A DNA stretch of 64,000 bases from assembly GCA_029216955.1 (NCBI GenBank), contig JANAVB010004170.1, positions 47,490-111,489 of the forward strand, read 5' to 3'. This document shows positions 47,901 through 60,486 of this stretch, piece by piece (position 1 is the stretch's first letter; each line of letters starts with the position of its first letter). The DNA comes from Iris pallida (Eukaryota; Streptophyta; Magnoliopsida; Asparagales; Iridaceae). Below the pieces are notes generated by a model, which saw only the letters and a list, made by a program, of their open reading frames with translations, had not been told where the DNA came from and made no database searches. The translations under genes and the position numbers were made by a program.

Positions 47901-49732
47901 CCAATGCAAACACTTAGGGGACTCCTAGGGCTTCCTAAATATGTAAAGAAATCGAAATTTTATTGAGGAATGAGGAAGTTACCTATACTTGAACTTTCAA
48001 GAAAAACCCCCTTCTCTAGAGCTCTTCTCCTTGATGTCCCAATCCAACAAATCCACAACAAACTGAAATGAAACTTCAATAACAGCAAGAATAGGTGTAT
48101 TAAAACCTAATGGAAGAGATTTGAATGAAAAAAGGAATGGAATGGAGTTCTAGGGATTAAATGATGTAGGAACAAACCTTTCCTTCTAAACTTGAGCTTT
48201 CCTAAGAAAGAGGCAACCTAAACTAAGAGAGTATTTATAGGGTGGTGTTCCCAAGAATGATATGGTGGCTGGCCACTTAAGTCTAGGGCTAGGGTTTTGT
48301 AATTATCTTGGGCTTTGGGCCAATCTACAAGGCTATTCCTGAATTGATTTATCAAAGGTTCTAAATCATAAGCCATGACTTATGACTTATCTAATTTCTA
48401 TTGCTAATTAGGATCTAATGACCAAACCAAGATTAGGCTAGGTTAGACTAGAGTCATAAATCCTAACCAAGCTCACACTAACTAGGGTTAGCTCCTAGGT
48501 TGGTCTACATGGGTCCTAACTAGCCAAAATCAATATCCAAACAATTCCAAAATAATTCCTAAAATTCCTATAAATTCAAATAAATTATAATAAATTCAAA
48601 TAACCCTAAAAATGTCAAAAATACCCTAATCACATGGCTAGGCTCTAGGGTTAGGTAGTCTCTACTGTTCACTAGTAAGTCACCAAAAATCACAAGTCAT
48701 ACATTTAAATAGTTTAAAAATAATTTAAAATCACTAAAAATCATAATATGAAATAAATATCATTAAATAATAATTATAATTACAAAATTTCAAAATTACC
48801 CTCTTCTGAAAAACTGGGTATTACACAGTCAGGACAGGAATGAGTACAACTCATCAAGAAATCCAAGTAAATGATAGAGAACTATAAACAGTTATAGACA
48901 GTTATATTGATGAATCATGGTAGTTTTATACAGGTAGAGAAGTAGAGAAACAGTTAAGGTACAAGGAAGGTAAAGTAACTAAACAAGAAGAGAAATGGCA
49001 ATGAAGGCTGTAAAATATAATCTAGCTGAACTAGAGTAGCATGATATAAGTCCAGACAGTATAATAAGAGTCATGTGTGAGTCCAGACAATATAATCTAA
49101 TACCAGGTGATTCCAGCACAAGATGAGTCCGGTATAAGGTGAGTCCAGTCAGTGATCAAAGGTTCCAGGGTGAGTCCAGTCTATACTCTAACAGTGTTTT
49201 TAAAATATCGGAATCGACATGTGAACAGCTGTAGGTAATACGGCACACCGCACACTCGGCCAAGTGTGGGATGGCTATTTTCAGTATAATTCCAAGGAGT
49301 GGTTCCAGTATTTGGGTTTGTTCACACGTCTACTCCAATATTTCCCTGCCAACAACTACAAGTGAATCCATAACCCCACGAATAAGTACAAGTCCAGCCA
49401 GAACACGAATGATACCAGTAAGTGATTCCAGGGTGATTCCAGAGGTGATTCCAGAATAGAGGCCAGACATGAATAAGTGAGTGTCGCATGAATGGATCCA
49501 GTAATATCAATCGTGTTTGAAACAGAGAATTAAATAGAACTAACTACAACTGAAGTACAGTAATCGACAAGTAAATGAGTGAACTATCAGAAATGTACTC
49601 GCTGATACCCTGTACAACTGATAAAATAGATATCTGCACCGGAGTCACAATGTCCTAATAAAGCAGTACAGGTTATAATGTGTTTAAATAAGATAAATGA
49701 AGTCTACGATGCAATCTACATGATTTTAGGTC

Positions 49733-49930
49733 AATCTAGGTCAAAGTCAACTCTAAGTCAAACCTGGTCAACTGTCTAGGTCAAACTAGGTCCAAGTCAA
49801 ACTTGGTCAACTCTGGGTCAACCGTCAATACTCTAGTCAAACTAGGTCAATTGGTCACATCTAGACTCAATGTTGACTTTTGGTCAACTCCAGTCAATCT
49901 CTAGTCAAACTAGGTCTAGGCCAGTCAACT
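49733..49930. repeat. TTGAC/GTCAA array in the K 3' LTR
   Basis: I count about 16 GTCAA cores in roughly 190 bp, mostly in AGGTCAA, AAGTCAA or TGGTCAAC contexts, as an irregular tandem array. The same array is at 55676-55880 in the 5' LTR. On the element's own strand each core reads TTGAC. Confidence 0.75.
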
Positions 49931-52563
49931 CAAGTCTAAACAACCACCCATAGGTCACTCTAAAACTAGGCTATATAGCAAATAGATACAATATATAAAT
50001 ATACACATTCATTTTACATACATGTTTACATAGATACCTAGTGAGGCTAAGGCATATACACAAAGGTGTACTTAGGCTTGTATAGGCTATAGGCCTATAC
50101 TTGCATAGCACATATATATGTCACTCAATACTAGGCATCTCATGAATATATATATAGAGTGATAGGGGGAAAAAATGTGTGTGTGAGTGAGTGAGTGATA
50201 CAATATGAAGTAGAGTGTGTCTGCAATGAGAGTGTGAGTGACAAATCAGTTTTGTGTGTGGGGGGGAAGATTAGGAGGTAGGGAATGTGTGTGATAGGGC
50301 TAACAGTAAAGAGGAATTATCATGACAGTTCAAACATTCAATAATAGTTCATAGTAATTCCTCTCACCCATTCAAGCCAAAATCCAAATTCGAAAGCCCT
50401 ATTCTCTAACACCAAATCAATAACCAATCTTGACAGCAACCAACACACTTATATGTGAATCTAACATGACAATTAAACATCAAAATCAATTTTTTAAAAG
50501 GAAATCAAATTTCAGACTGTGTATCAGTCAACAGGGTTTACATAGCAGTTTTTTAAGAAATTCATAGGACAGTTCAGTTATAGTTAGCAATGCCCAATCA
50601 ATTCGAAACCTAAAATCGATCACCAACCATGGTCCTAACATGTACAGCACCCTAACTAACATGTTACCCAGATAATTTATCAAATGAAATCAATTTAACC
50701 TCAATATTTCAAATAATAGTGAACATATTGAACAGTTACATAAATGCCCAAAACCAAATCGAAAACCTAAATTCTCAAACACAAACTTAAACTATCATTA
50801 ACAGTGAACTATACATGTGTAAGTGAATCAATATGGTAATTAAAACATCAAAATTCGGTTTAAAAATAGAACTCAAACTCAGAATTTTCGAACAGAACAC
50901 ATGGTATCAGGAATAAATGGGAAATACAAATTCGAAAATCAAAATCGTGATAATAACCTAAATTAGTGGTTGGTAATCACAAACACACATGTGCACGTGT
51001 CCCAGGAGTCTTTCGTGTCACCCTAGAGCCGGACACGGCGTGTCCAAGCCTCAAAACATGCACAGACACGCTGTGCACAGGCTGCATCGTGCACGTATGT
51101 CCAGTGTACGACACAGGCCATGTGGTGACACGTGGCATGCACACGTGTACGCCTAGGGTAGGGGTACGTGTCCACGTGCCTGCAACGTGTCCACGTGGTA
51201 TCGTGTCAGAGTTCTAGCCGCATGTCAGTGGCGCAAATTCGTGCGTGCACAGCTCGCGTGCGCGGCCAGTACGACCAGTGCGAGGACGAGAACTCCTCGC
51301 ATACTGCCATACGGGCTCAAATTTTGGAAGAGCCATTTCAGTCAATGTCCTGACATCCTCCCAAAATTTGGCGTGTCCTCGTGTCCGATACAGGAAGATA
51401 TCCAGCCCGTACAGCAGGACAGTGCACGTGTCCTCGTACGCGCGTGTGTGTCCCATTTTGGAAGCAAAAAGTGTCCAAAAATGTGCTCAGACTTCACAAA
51501 AGTTATTATACACATATAGACCTACGAATCCATCCAATTAGTTTTACAAAAATCAAAATAAAATCCTAAGGGGCGTTCTATCAAACACCTACACTTACAC
51601 ATTGACACGTGCCCGATACGGACACCAAACGGACACTAAATTAACCCAAACTTCAGGACAGCTAGGGGACACCTAGATCTAGCCCTATATGCAAAGAAAA
51701 CAGAATATTAACACAATTTGAGGAGTTTTACCTATAGGTACAAATAACATAAAAAGCTCCAAACGGAGGATTCCTCCTTGCTAGCCAAATGCTCCCAAAT
51801 TGTCCCAAAGCTGGGATTAAACTCCACAATCAGAAAATATGAGAGTATTAGGCTCTAATGCAAGAAACTATAGTGGAAAAGGATTTAAAATGAATAATCT
51901 ATGGGTTGGGAAGAATGGACAAACCTTTATTTTCTCTATGTGTTGAAATGACATAAAAGAGGCAAGAACTAATAAAGAGATTATTTATAGGGAAGGAGGA
52001 GCCCTAGTGGCTGGTCATAAATTGAAAATTAGGGTTAGGGTTAGGGTTTAGTCTAATGGCTATGGGCTTAAGTCATAAGTCCTTAAGTCATAAAGTCATA
52101 AGTAATTTTATTAAACCATAAGTCATGACTTGATTTCACTAAACCTAATCCTCATATTCCAAAACTAAATTCTAAGTGACTAAAATGGGTTAACTCAAGT
52201 TAGACTAGGGTTACCATAGCTAGGTTTAGGTACTAGGCTAGTCTACAAGTCTCAATAAGTCAAAGTCCAATCTAGGAATCACCAATCCAATATTTTAATC
52301 GATAATTCTAATAAGCCAAATTGACCAAATTATTCCTAGGCTAAAAATGATAATAAATCATCCTAATGACATGGTTAGGCTCTAGGTCATGCAGTCTCTA
52401 GGGTTTCACTAGCAGCACATCAAAATCACAAGTCATGACTTTTTTAAATAGTTTTAAAATGATTAAAAATCACCAAAAATTATAATGTGAAGTAAATATC
52501 AATAATAATAATTATAATTACAAAATTTTAATATTACCCCCATCTGGAAAACTAGGTGTTACA

Positions 52564-52585
52564 ATCCTACCCCCCTAGAAAAATT
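52564..52585 (-). other. Polypurine tract of element K
   Basis: Minus strand TTCTAGGGGGGTAGGAT directly before the LTR start TGTAACACC, preceded by TTTGAGGATACAA. Confidence 0.75.
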
Positions 52586-52879
52586 GTATCCTCAAATTAA
52601 AATGATCGTACCCTTTCAAGGTCAAACCCAAACAATCAAGGTCAAGCGATAATCATGCAAACATAATCTTATTGGTCGTGATTCCACAGTCTCGAATAGG
52701 GTAGCTACGTTATCTATCAATCACAAGCAATATCCTGGCAGGTACTAATGGAAAGGTACTTTGGAAATCACACAGGAAAGTGGGGAGGAAGAATGAGAAG
52801 GACAAACCTGCTAACCCATCACCTGCAGCGTCGGTCTCCTCGACCGCCATCGCAAAAGCTCCACCCCTCGGTGCTGAGA
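52586..52879 (-). other. Non-coding tail of the K internal region
   Basis: About 290 bp between the second zinc knuckle and the PPT. No protease or other pol motif could be read in any frame. Confidence 0.6.
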
Positions 52880-53200
52880 TACAGGTGGCCTAGCTCCCTC
52901 AAAAGGGGTGCAGCGGGACAATCTATCATCTTATGAGCACCAGACCCACAGAATAGAAAACCTTCAGCCTCTTCCTACAAGACTCCAAACATGTCCTGTC
53001 TTCCTGCAGTAGGCACAAGTCGGCACATTGCGGTCCTGTTCTCTAGGCTGATGCTGTGCCTGCTGCACTCTCACTGGTTTCTGTGCCTGCTGAATCTGCA
53101 CATAAGGCCTCTTGGCCTGGTCTCCGCTACTGCTGGCTCCCTGAAAGTTTCGACCTCTCTTCAGCTTCAACCCTAGGTCGTCCTCCGCTGCCAAAGCTCC
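52880..53200 (-). pseudogene. gag nucleocapsid part (element K)
   Basis: Minus strand frame 53194-52964: GALAAEDDLG-like start (AAEDDLGLKLKRGRNFQG), a Gln-rich linker, then the first knuckle CAYCRKTGHVW in which the last Cys is lost by a frameshift. A second knuckle, CGSGAHKMIDC, is recognisable near 52945-52910 in another frame. The matching region of element A is 300-870. Confidence 0.75.
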
Positions 53201-53238
53201 AGAAAAGATCTCTGCGTAGGTAGCGTTCGGTCACTTAG

Positions 53239-53860
53239 TCAAGACCGAACCTCCCTAACCAAACCCCGACGGAACTTCCTCGCCTTCGTCTTCTCTGTCA
53301 AGTCATCAATAAACCGGGCCAACCGGCAAAACTCTCTTGCGTACTCAGCAATCGTCTGGTTTCCCTGAACCAGACTCTCAAACTGTGCTCTATGCCTCCT
53401 AAAGCCACATCTGGAAAGAACTGTTCCTTGAACAGCTCCTTGAACTGCGCCCAAGTTTGGCCCTCAACTTCCACTCTGGGATCTGTCTGGTACCAAGCAC
53501 GGGCTAAGTCCTGTATCTGACTACCCGTCGCCTCGATCTGAAGTCGGGCTGGTATCTCCGCCAACCTGAATATCTCCTTGATATGCTCGTTACAATCGTC
53601 CGCATAATGAATGCCCTTAGTGCCCAGGAACTCTCTAGGATGCATCTTCTGAAAGTCCTTGATATCCTTCTCTTTCCGGTAAGGCTGCTGCTGCTCCCCC
53701 TGAGCAGTCACCATCTCTACAGTAGTACGAACCAGCTGATGTGCCTCGTCAATCCCCTGACAGAAATCAGCAGTCTGTCGCTGCTGCTGCTGGTGGTGAG
53801 ATGCCAGAATCCTCTCCACAAATGAAAACAGGTGGGCAGCATCAACCATTCCTGCAGGTG
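53239..53860 (-). pseudogene. gag capsid (element K)
   Basis: Minus strand, open from 53849 to 53298: MVDAAHLFSFVERILASHHQ, then EKDIKDFQKMHPREFLGTKG, QIEATGSQIQDLARAWYQTD and TWAQFKELFKEQFFPDVALG. After a frameshift near 53400 it continues as FESLVQGNQTIAEYAREFCR and LARFIDDLTEKTKARKFRRG (53454-53239). The wording matches A gag at 2-298. The true start lies upstream, near 54053, where the reading is broken (ATG followed by an early TAG). Confidence 0.85.
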
Positions 53861-54302
53861 GCTGCGGGTGCTGCTTCTGGAATACCTCAGGAATGACTGG
53901 GGTCGGCCTCTAGACAGGTGGAGGCACACCCCCATAGGCTACAGTCGTTCTGTTTGATCAGAACAAAAGGTGCTACAGTTCCAGCAGGCTGCTGCACTGG
54001 AAGAGAGGTGGCAGACCCCTCTCCAGCGACTGCTACCAGAGCGATGTGATCATGTCTCCACCATCCTGAAGACAGATCGAAAAGGAAGTCAATACTGAGC
54101 AGAATCGATAAAATCAAGGAGGACAATTTAGTTCAAAGAAGACAATGAGTAAGATATGTAGATGACATGAATTGAAGCAGAATTTTTTCCTAACTGTGAT
54201 TGAGTACCTCTCCGTTAAAGCCTATCTCTCAATCCTATTGCAGGCTTACGGCAGTACAACTAAGTCGCCGTACCACCACGATATCGTACTATTGCGACTC
54301 TC

Positions 54303-54320
54303 GACCTGCATGGGCCACCA
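54303..54320 (-). other. Primer-binding site of element K (tRNA-Ile-like)
   Basis: Minus strand TGGTGGCCCATGCAGGTC, exactly 9 nt after the 5' LTR end at 54330. It is identical to the blocks in G and D. Confidence 0.6.
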
Positions 54321-54329
54321 CTAAAAATG

Positions 54330-57300
54330 TGTCACGACCCCACCTACTGTGAGGGTATGAGTACGTAACAGCGCCCAGCCTACGTCGTAGTGTCGGCGGT
54401 AAAATGCTGTCCTAGGTTACTATCTAACCAACAACTCACACAATATATGCACTCATCATGATCAACTCCGAACGGAGGACAGGTGTAAGAAATTGTAACT
54501 CAATCACAGTCTAAGCATGATAAGATAACACAGAAGAAATAACTAAGTAATAGAAGACAACTACTAAAATAATAACAACTCTCAACAATCTCAACATAGT
54601 CTCAAATCAAATACAACAAGTTCAACATGAAAAATAGATGCAAGTCTACTAAACTAAATCTTGATCACTCCTGAGTGTCAAGGCCAAAGGTAGCTATCCC
54701 TCTCCGGGTCCATAATATGTAGGGCATGTGTCCTCAGGGTAATCATCTATAAAAATTTAACAGGTACAGTCAGGGCAGGAACAAGTACAACTCATCAAGA
54801 AATCCCAAGTAAATGATAGAGAACTATAAACAGTTATAGACAGTTATATTGATGAATCATGGTAGTTTTATACAGGTAGAGAAGTAGAGAAAAGTTAAGG
54901 TACAAGGAAGGTAAAGTAACTAAAAAAGAAGAGAAACATGGCAATGAAGACTGTAAAATAATCTAGCTGAACTAGAGTAGCATGATATAAGTCCAAAGAG
55001 TAATAAAAGTCATGTGTGAGTCCAGACAATGTAATCTAATACCAGGTGATTCCAGCACAAGATGAGTCTGGTATAAGGTGAGTCCAGTCAGTGATCAAAG
55101 GTTCCAGGGTGAGTCCAGTCTATACTCTAACAGTGTGTTTTAAAATATCGAATCGACATATGAACGGCTGTAGATAATACGGCACACCGCACACTCGGCC
55201 AAGTGTGGGATGGCTATCATTCCAGTATAATTCCAAGGGAGTGGTTCCAGTATTTGGGTATGTTCACATGTCTACTCCAATATTTCCCCGTCCAACAAGT
55301 ACAAGTGAATCCATAACCCAACACAATAAGTACAAGTCCAGCCAAAACCTGAATGATACCAGTAAGTGATACCAGGGTGATTCTAGTAGGTGATTCCAGA
55401 AATAGAGGCCAGACATGAATAAGTGAGTATCGCATGAAATGGATCCAGTAATATCAATCGTGTTTAAAAGAGAATCAAATAGGACTAACTACAACTGAAG
55501 TACAGTAATCGACAAGTAAATGAGAGAACTATCAGAGAATGTACTCGCCTGATACCCTGTACAACTGATAAAAATAGATATCTGCACCGGAGTCACAATA
55601 TCCTAATAAAGCAGTACAGGTTATAATGTGTTCAAATAAGATAAATGAAGTCTACGATGCAATCTACATGATTTCTAGGTCAATCTAGGTCAAAGTCAAC
55701 TCTAAGTCAAACCTGGTCAACATCTAGGCCAAACTAGGTCCAAGTCAAACTTGTTCAACTCTGGGTCAACCCGTCAATACTCTAGTCAAACTAGGTCAAT
55801 TGGTCACATCTAGACTCAATGTTGACTTTTGGTCAACTCCAGTTAATCTCTAGTCAAACTAGGTCTAGGCCAGTCAACTCAAGTCTAAACAACCACCTAT
55901 AGGTCACTCTAAAACTAGGCTATATGCCAAATAAATACAATATATAAATACATATTCATTTTACATACATGTTTACATAGATACCTAGTGAGGCTAAGGC
56001 ATATACACAAAGGTGTACTTAGGCTTGTATAGGCTATAGGCCTATACTTGCATAGCACATATATATGTCACTCAATACTAGGCATCTCATGATATATATA
56101 GAGCGATAGGGGGAAAATAATGTGTGTGTGAGTGAGTGAGTGATACAATATGATAGTCAAGTGTGCCTGCCATGAGAATGTGAGTGAAAAATCAGTTTTG
56201 TGTGTGGAGGGGGAATTAGGAGGTAGGGAATGTGTGTAATAGGGCTAACAGTGAAGAGGAATTATCATGACAGTTCAAACATTCAATAACAGTTCATAGT
56301 AATCCCTCTCACCCATTCAAGCCAAAATCCAAATTCGAAAGCCCTATTCTCTAACACCAAATCAATAACCAATCTTGACAGCAACCAACACACTTATATG
56401 TGAATCTAACATGACAATTAAACATCAAAATTAGTTTTTAAAAGGAAATCAAATTTCAGACTGTGTTTCAGTCAACAGGGTTTACATAGCAGTTTTTAAG
56501 AAATACATAGGACAGTTCAGTTATAGTTAGCAATGCCCAATCAATTTGAAACCTAAAATCAATCACCAACCATGGTCCTAACATGTACAACACCCTAACA
56601 TATTACCCAGATAATTTATCAAATGAAATCAATTTAACCGCAACATTTCAAATAACAGTGAACACATTGAACAGTTACATAAATGCCCAAAACCAAATCG
56701 AAAACCTAAATTCTCAAACATAAACTTAAACTATAATTAACAATAAACTATACATATGTAAGTGAATCAATATGGTAATTAAAACATCAAAATTTGGTTT
56801 AAAAATAGAACTCAAACTCAGAATTTTTGAACAGAACACTGGTATCAGGAATAAATGGGAAATGCAAATTCGAAAATCAAAATCGTTATAATAACTAAAA
56901 TTAGTGGTTGGTAATCACAAATACACATGTGCACGTGTCCCAGGAGTCTTGTCGTGTCACCCTAGAGTCGAACACGGCGTGTCCAAGCCTCAAAACACGC
57001 ACAGACACGCTATGCACAGGCCGCGTCGTGCACGCGTGCACGTGTGCCAGTGCACGACATAGGCCAGGTGGTGACACGTGGCCGTGAACACGTATACGCC
57101 TAGGGTAGGGGTATGTGTCCACATGCCTGCAACCTGTCCACATGGTGTCGTGTCAGAGTTCTAGCCGCATGTCAGTGGCGTGAATTCGTGCGTGCACAGC
57201 CCACGCGTACGGCCAGTACGAGGAGGAGAACTCCTCGTACACTACACCATACGGGCTCAAATTTTGGAAGAGCCATGTCAGTCAATGCCCTGACATCCTC

Positions 57301-58501
57301 CCAAATTTGGCATATCCTCGTGTCCGATACAGGAAGATATCCAGCCCGTACAGCAGGACAGTGCACGTGTACTCGTGCGCACGTGTGTGTCCCATTTGGG
57401 ACACGAAAAGTGTCCAGAAATGTGCTCGTGCTTCTCAAAAGTTATTGTACACATATAGACCTACGAATCCATCCAATTAGTTTTACAAAAATCAAAAATA
57501 AAATCCTAAGGGGTATTCTATCAAACACCTACACTTACACATTGACACGTGCCCGATACGGACACCAAACGGATACGAAATTAACCCAAACTTCAGGGAC
57601 ATCTAGGGGACACCTTAGATCTAGCCCTATATGTAAAGAAAATAGAATATTAACACAATTTGAGGAGTTTTACCTAGGTGCAAATAGCATAAAAAAGCTC
57701 CAAATGTGGTATTCCTCCTTGCTAGCCAAATGCTCCCAAATTGTCCCAAAGCTGGGATTAAACTCCACAATCAGAAAATATGAGAGTATTAGGCTTTAAT
57801 GCAAGAAACTAGAGTGGAAAAGATCTAAAATGAATAATCTATGGGTTGGGGAAGATGGACAAACCTTTATTTTTTTTCTGTATTGAAATGACATAAAAGA
57901 GGCAAGAACTAATGAAGAGATTATTTATAGGGAAGGGGGAGCCCTAGTGGCTGGTCATAAAGTGAAAATTAGGGTTAGGTTTTAGTCTAATGGTCTATGG
58001 GCTTAAGTCATAAGTCCTTAAGTCATGAAGTCATAAGTAATTTCATTAAACCTTAAGTCATGACTTGATTTCACTAAACCTAATCCTCATATTCCAAAAC
58101 TAAATTCTAAGTGACTAAAATGGGTTAACTCAAGTTAGACTAGGGTTACCATAGCTAGGGTTAGGTACTAGGCTAGTCTACAAGTCTCAATAAGTCAAAG
58201 TCCAATCTAGGAATCACCAATCCAATATTTTAATCAATAATTCTAATAAGCCAAAATGACCAAATTACCCCTAGGCTAAAAATGATAATAAATCATCCTA
58301 ATGACATGGTTAGGCTCTAGGTCATGCAGTCTCTAGGGTTTCACTAGCAGCACATCAAAATCACAAGTCATGACTTAATTTTTAAATAGTTTAAAAATGA
58401 TTAAAAATCACCAAAAATCATAATATGAAATAAATATAAATAAATATAATTATAATTACAAAATTTTAAAATTACCCTCATCTGGAAAACTGTGTGTTAC
58501 A
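54330..58501 (-). repeat. 5' LTR of element K (4172 bp)
   Basis: Minus strand TGTAACACACAG (58501) to GTGGGGTCGTGACA (54330). TATA-like CTATAAATAA (minus) at 57921-57930, about 575 bp into the LTR, leaving a very long transcribed part. TTGAC array at 55676-55880 and GGACACG module at 56930-57420. A 228-residue plus-strand frame at 57113-57799 is antisense to the element and is not supported as a gene. Confidence 0.92.
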
Positions 58502-58506
58502 ACAAA

Positions 58507-58526
58507 ATTCTCTAAGGTGGGTAGGT
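58507..58526 (+). other. Polypurine tract of element L
   Basis: ATTCTCTAAGGTGGGTAGGT directly before the LTR start TGCAAGCCCC. It is the other half of the region split by K at 43720. Confidence 0.7.
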
Positions 58527-59223
58527 TGCAAGCCCCCTGGATTCTAGGGTTTCTTTTAAAAAATTTAAATGAATTATTTTTAATAAATATTTTATTATAA
58601 TTAGTTTTGATCATTAAATGTACTTTTTTGTGACTTTGGTTTTTGGAGCGTCAGGGATATCAATATCTCGAAACGTTCTTTATGAGTTTTGACCTAGACA
58701 AGTTTATCTTCATTATGATATATCATGTACCACTCAAACTTGTTCCCTTGAATTCTATTTACATCACACAACTAATCGACCCAAAATATTGTATAGACCT
58801 ATTTTGAGCCTACTACACACATGCCACTTGTGTGCCATCCAATTGAGCTTCGGCATGCTATTATTTCATCATTAATCAAGATTGATCTAAATTGTAGTCA
58901 TGATCACACCAAGACCAAATCTAACCAATCGAACCCAAACACCCAATCCAAATTCATAGGCCACTCCTATGACACTCACAAAACATCCAACACCATTTCC
59001 ATCCCTACAAAACACCAAACACCTAGTTCAACCACTCAAAAACCCTATAGACAACTCCATTAAACTTTCTACCAGAAATGACCATCTACTTATGACACAC
59101 ACCACCACCCTCTTATTAAAAACCGCCCCAAAAATAGGCAAACCATTTGGTGGTCGCTATCCACTCATCCATCACTCACACACACCCTCATAAGTCACTC
59201 ACATGACTAAACATAAACCACAA

Positions 59224-59229
<6 letters not shown>

Positions 59230-59256
<27 letters not shown>
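59230..59256. repeat. (CA)n microsatellite
   Basis: Pure CA repeat of 27 bp inside the L LTR. Confidence 0.95.
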
Positions 59257-59259
<3 letters not shown>

Positions 59260-60486
59260 ACCTAATACTCCCTAACTCTATGTACTAACACACCCCCTTG
59301 GCACTAGCAACCCTATTTCTTCTTCTTTTTCCTTCTTCTTCTTATCATCTTCTTCCTTAAACCCTAGAAACCTCCCCCAACTCCTCCACCTTTATTTTCT
59401 TTCTTCATGTTTTTCACCTTTTTTCACCGTCCTTCTTTATTTTTCTTCCTCTTGCAAGCAGCATCTACTGCTGTCATTCTACTGCTACTACAACTACTTC
59501 TACTGCTACATGCAGCTTCATGACCACCCCAGCCAACGTACGTCATAGCACACTGGTCGTGCACCATCTCATGCACCGCCCTGGTCGTGCCTGTACGTTC
59601 TTCCTGCGTGCTCAAGTGTGTATCGTCGTCGTCGCAGCGACTATTGTTGTTGTTGCCGAGCTTTATGGCAGTGCTCTGAACGTCTGCCTTCGTACGAGCT
59701 GTGCCACCCTCTGCACCTTCCGACAAGTTCTAGTGGTCCTGTATGCACAGCCTATACGGCTTCCCCACATGCGATGCAGAAGCCGTTATTATAGCAACTA
59801 TTGTCGACGTTGTAGCAACGGCGGTGGCTCACCGTCGACCATCTCGGGTCGCCCAACTGTGCTGCACCACCACGCCCTACCAACAACAGCCTTGGGCCTC
59901 CAAGCGTCTACCACATGCGACCAGGAAGTCAATTTCGACTTCGGAATCAAGTTCCCTCCGAGACGTGTGAATTGTGGAGTCAGAACTTGCATCTCGGGAC
60001 AGCAACTTTGTGTGTATTTTTTTGACGATCCAACCGTTTGATCATTGAACTCTTTCTCCCATCACAATCTTGGTATATCTCTACCTCTACCTAAACTTTT
60101 AGATGTTAATTTGATTGTTTGTTGGGTCAAAATTGGCCACCAAGTTGCTCGATTAAATTGTATTTATTTTTCAAAGTTTCGTGGAGCCAACTTCATAGAT
60201 TTGTTTCTCGCCCGTTACACCACCATTTGACGAGCCACTAGTTCCTGTGCATATCTAGTATAGCCCTCTTACTGTCATAAAAATTTCATTCCAGTATGAG
60301 GGTATTTGATTAGTTGAATTCGACGCCAAAGTTGGTCATTCGAATTTATAATTTTCACCTAGTAAAATTCTACTTTTGGACCTGGGACTCCGGATTCCAA
60401 TTCTGACACAAATAATGGACACGTGGTCTCATTCTGCCTAGAAATTATATATAATTTGCTGAATTTGGAGAAACATAGCTCCGACA

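Larger units (their letters stand above)
44170..48825 (-). repeat. Solo LTR of the A family, TSD CAGTC
   Basis: A 4656-bp LTR (TGTCACGACC...GGTATTACA on the plus strand) flanked by CAGTC at 44165-44169 and 48826-48830, with no internal region. It matches the LTR at 1502-6146 in reverse. A solo LTR arises by recombination between the two LTRs of a full element. TATA-like CTATAAATAC (minus) at 48231-48240. Confidence 0.92.
43721..52563 (-). repeat. 3' LTR of element K, interrupted by a solo LTR
   Basis: Outer parts 43721-44169 and 48826-52563. Minus strand starts TGTAACACCTAG at 52563 and ends GGGTCGTGACA at 43721. TATA-like CTATAAATAA (minus) at 51981-51990. The uninterrupted site is seen in the other LTR at about 54765-54775 (GGTACAGTCAGGGC). 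Notable modules: TTGAC array 49733-49930 and GGACACG module 50980-51450. Confidence 0.9.
43721..58501 (-). mobile_element. Element K: complete gag-only Ty3/gypsy element, TSD ACAAA
   Basis: LTRs 43721-52563 (opened by a solo LTR) and 54330-58501 flank an internal region of only 1766 bp with PBS, gag and PPT but no pol. Both ends carry ACAAA (43716-43720 and 58502-58506). Without the nested insertion the left LTR is 4182 bp, against 4172 bp on the right, and the two look very similar, so K is fairly recent. It landed 20 bp before an LTR, in the pre-PPT region of element L. Lacking pol, it must have used enzymes of a related element. Confidence 0.9.

Noticed and set aside
52029..52050. TTAGGG-TTAGGG-TTAGGG-TTTA stretch, telomere-like
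   Set aside because: Only three units inside a K LTR; the other K LTR has fewer copies. It is a short telo-box-like repeat, not a telomere or interstitial telomeric array.
57113..57799. 228-codon plus-strand frame
   Set aside because: Antisense to element K's 5' LTR. The matching region of the other K LTR breaks the frame into shorter pieces, and the composition reflects the GTGTCC-rich module.
59520..60041. 173-codon plus-strand frame in the L LTR
   Set aside because: No recognisable domain, biased by CpG-rich and CT-rich leader DNA, and inside an LTR. No second copy is available to show conservation.
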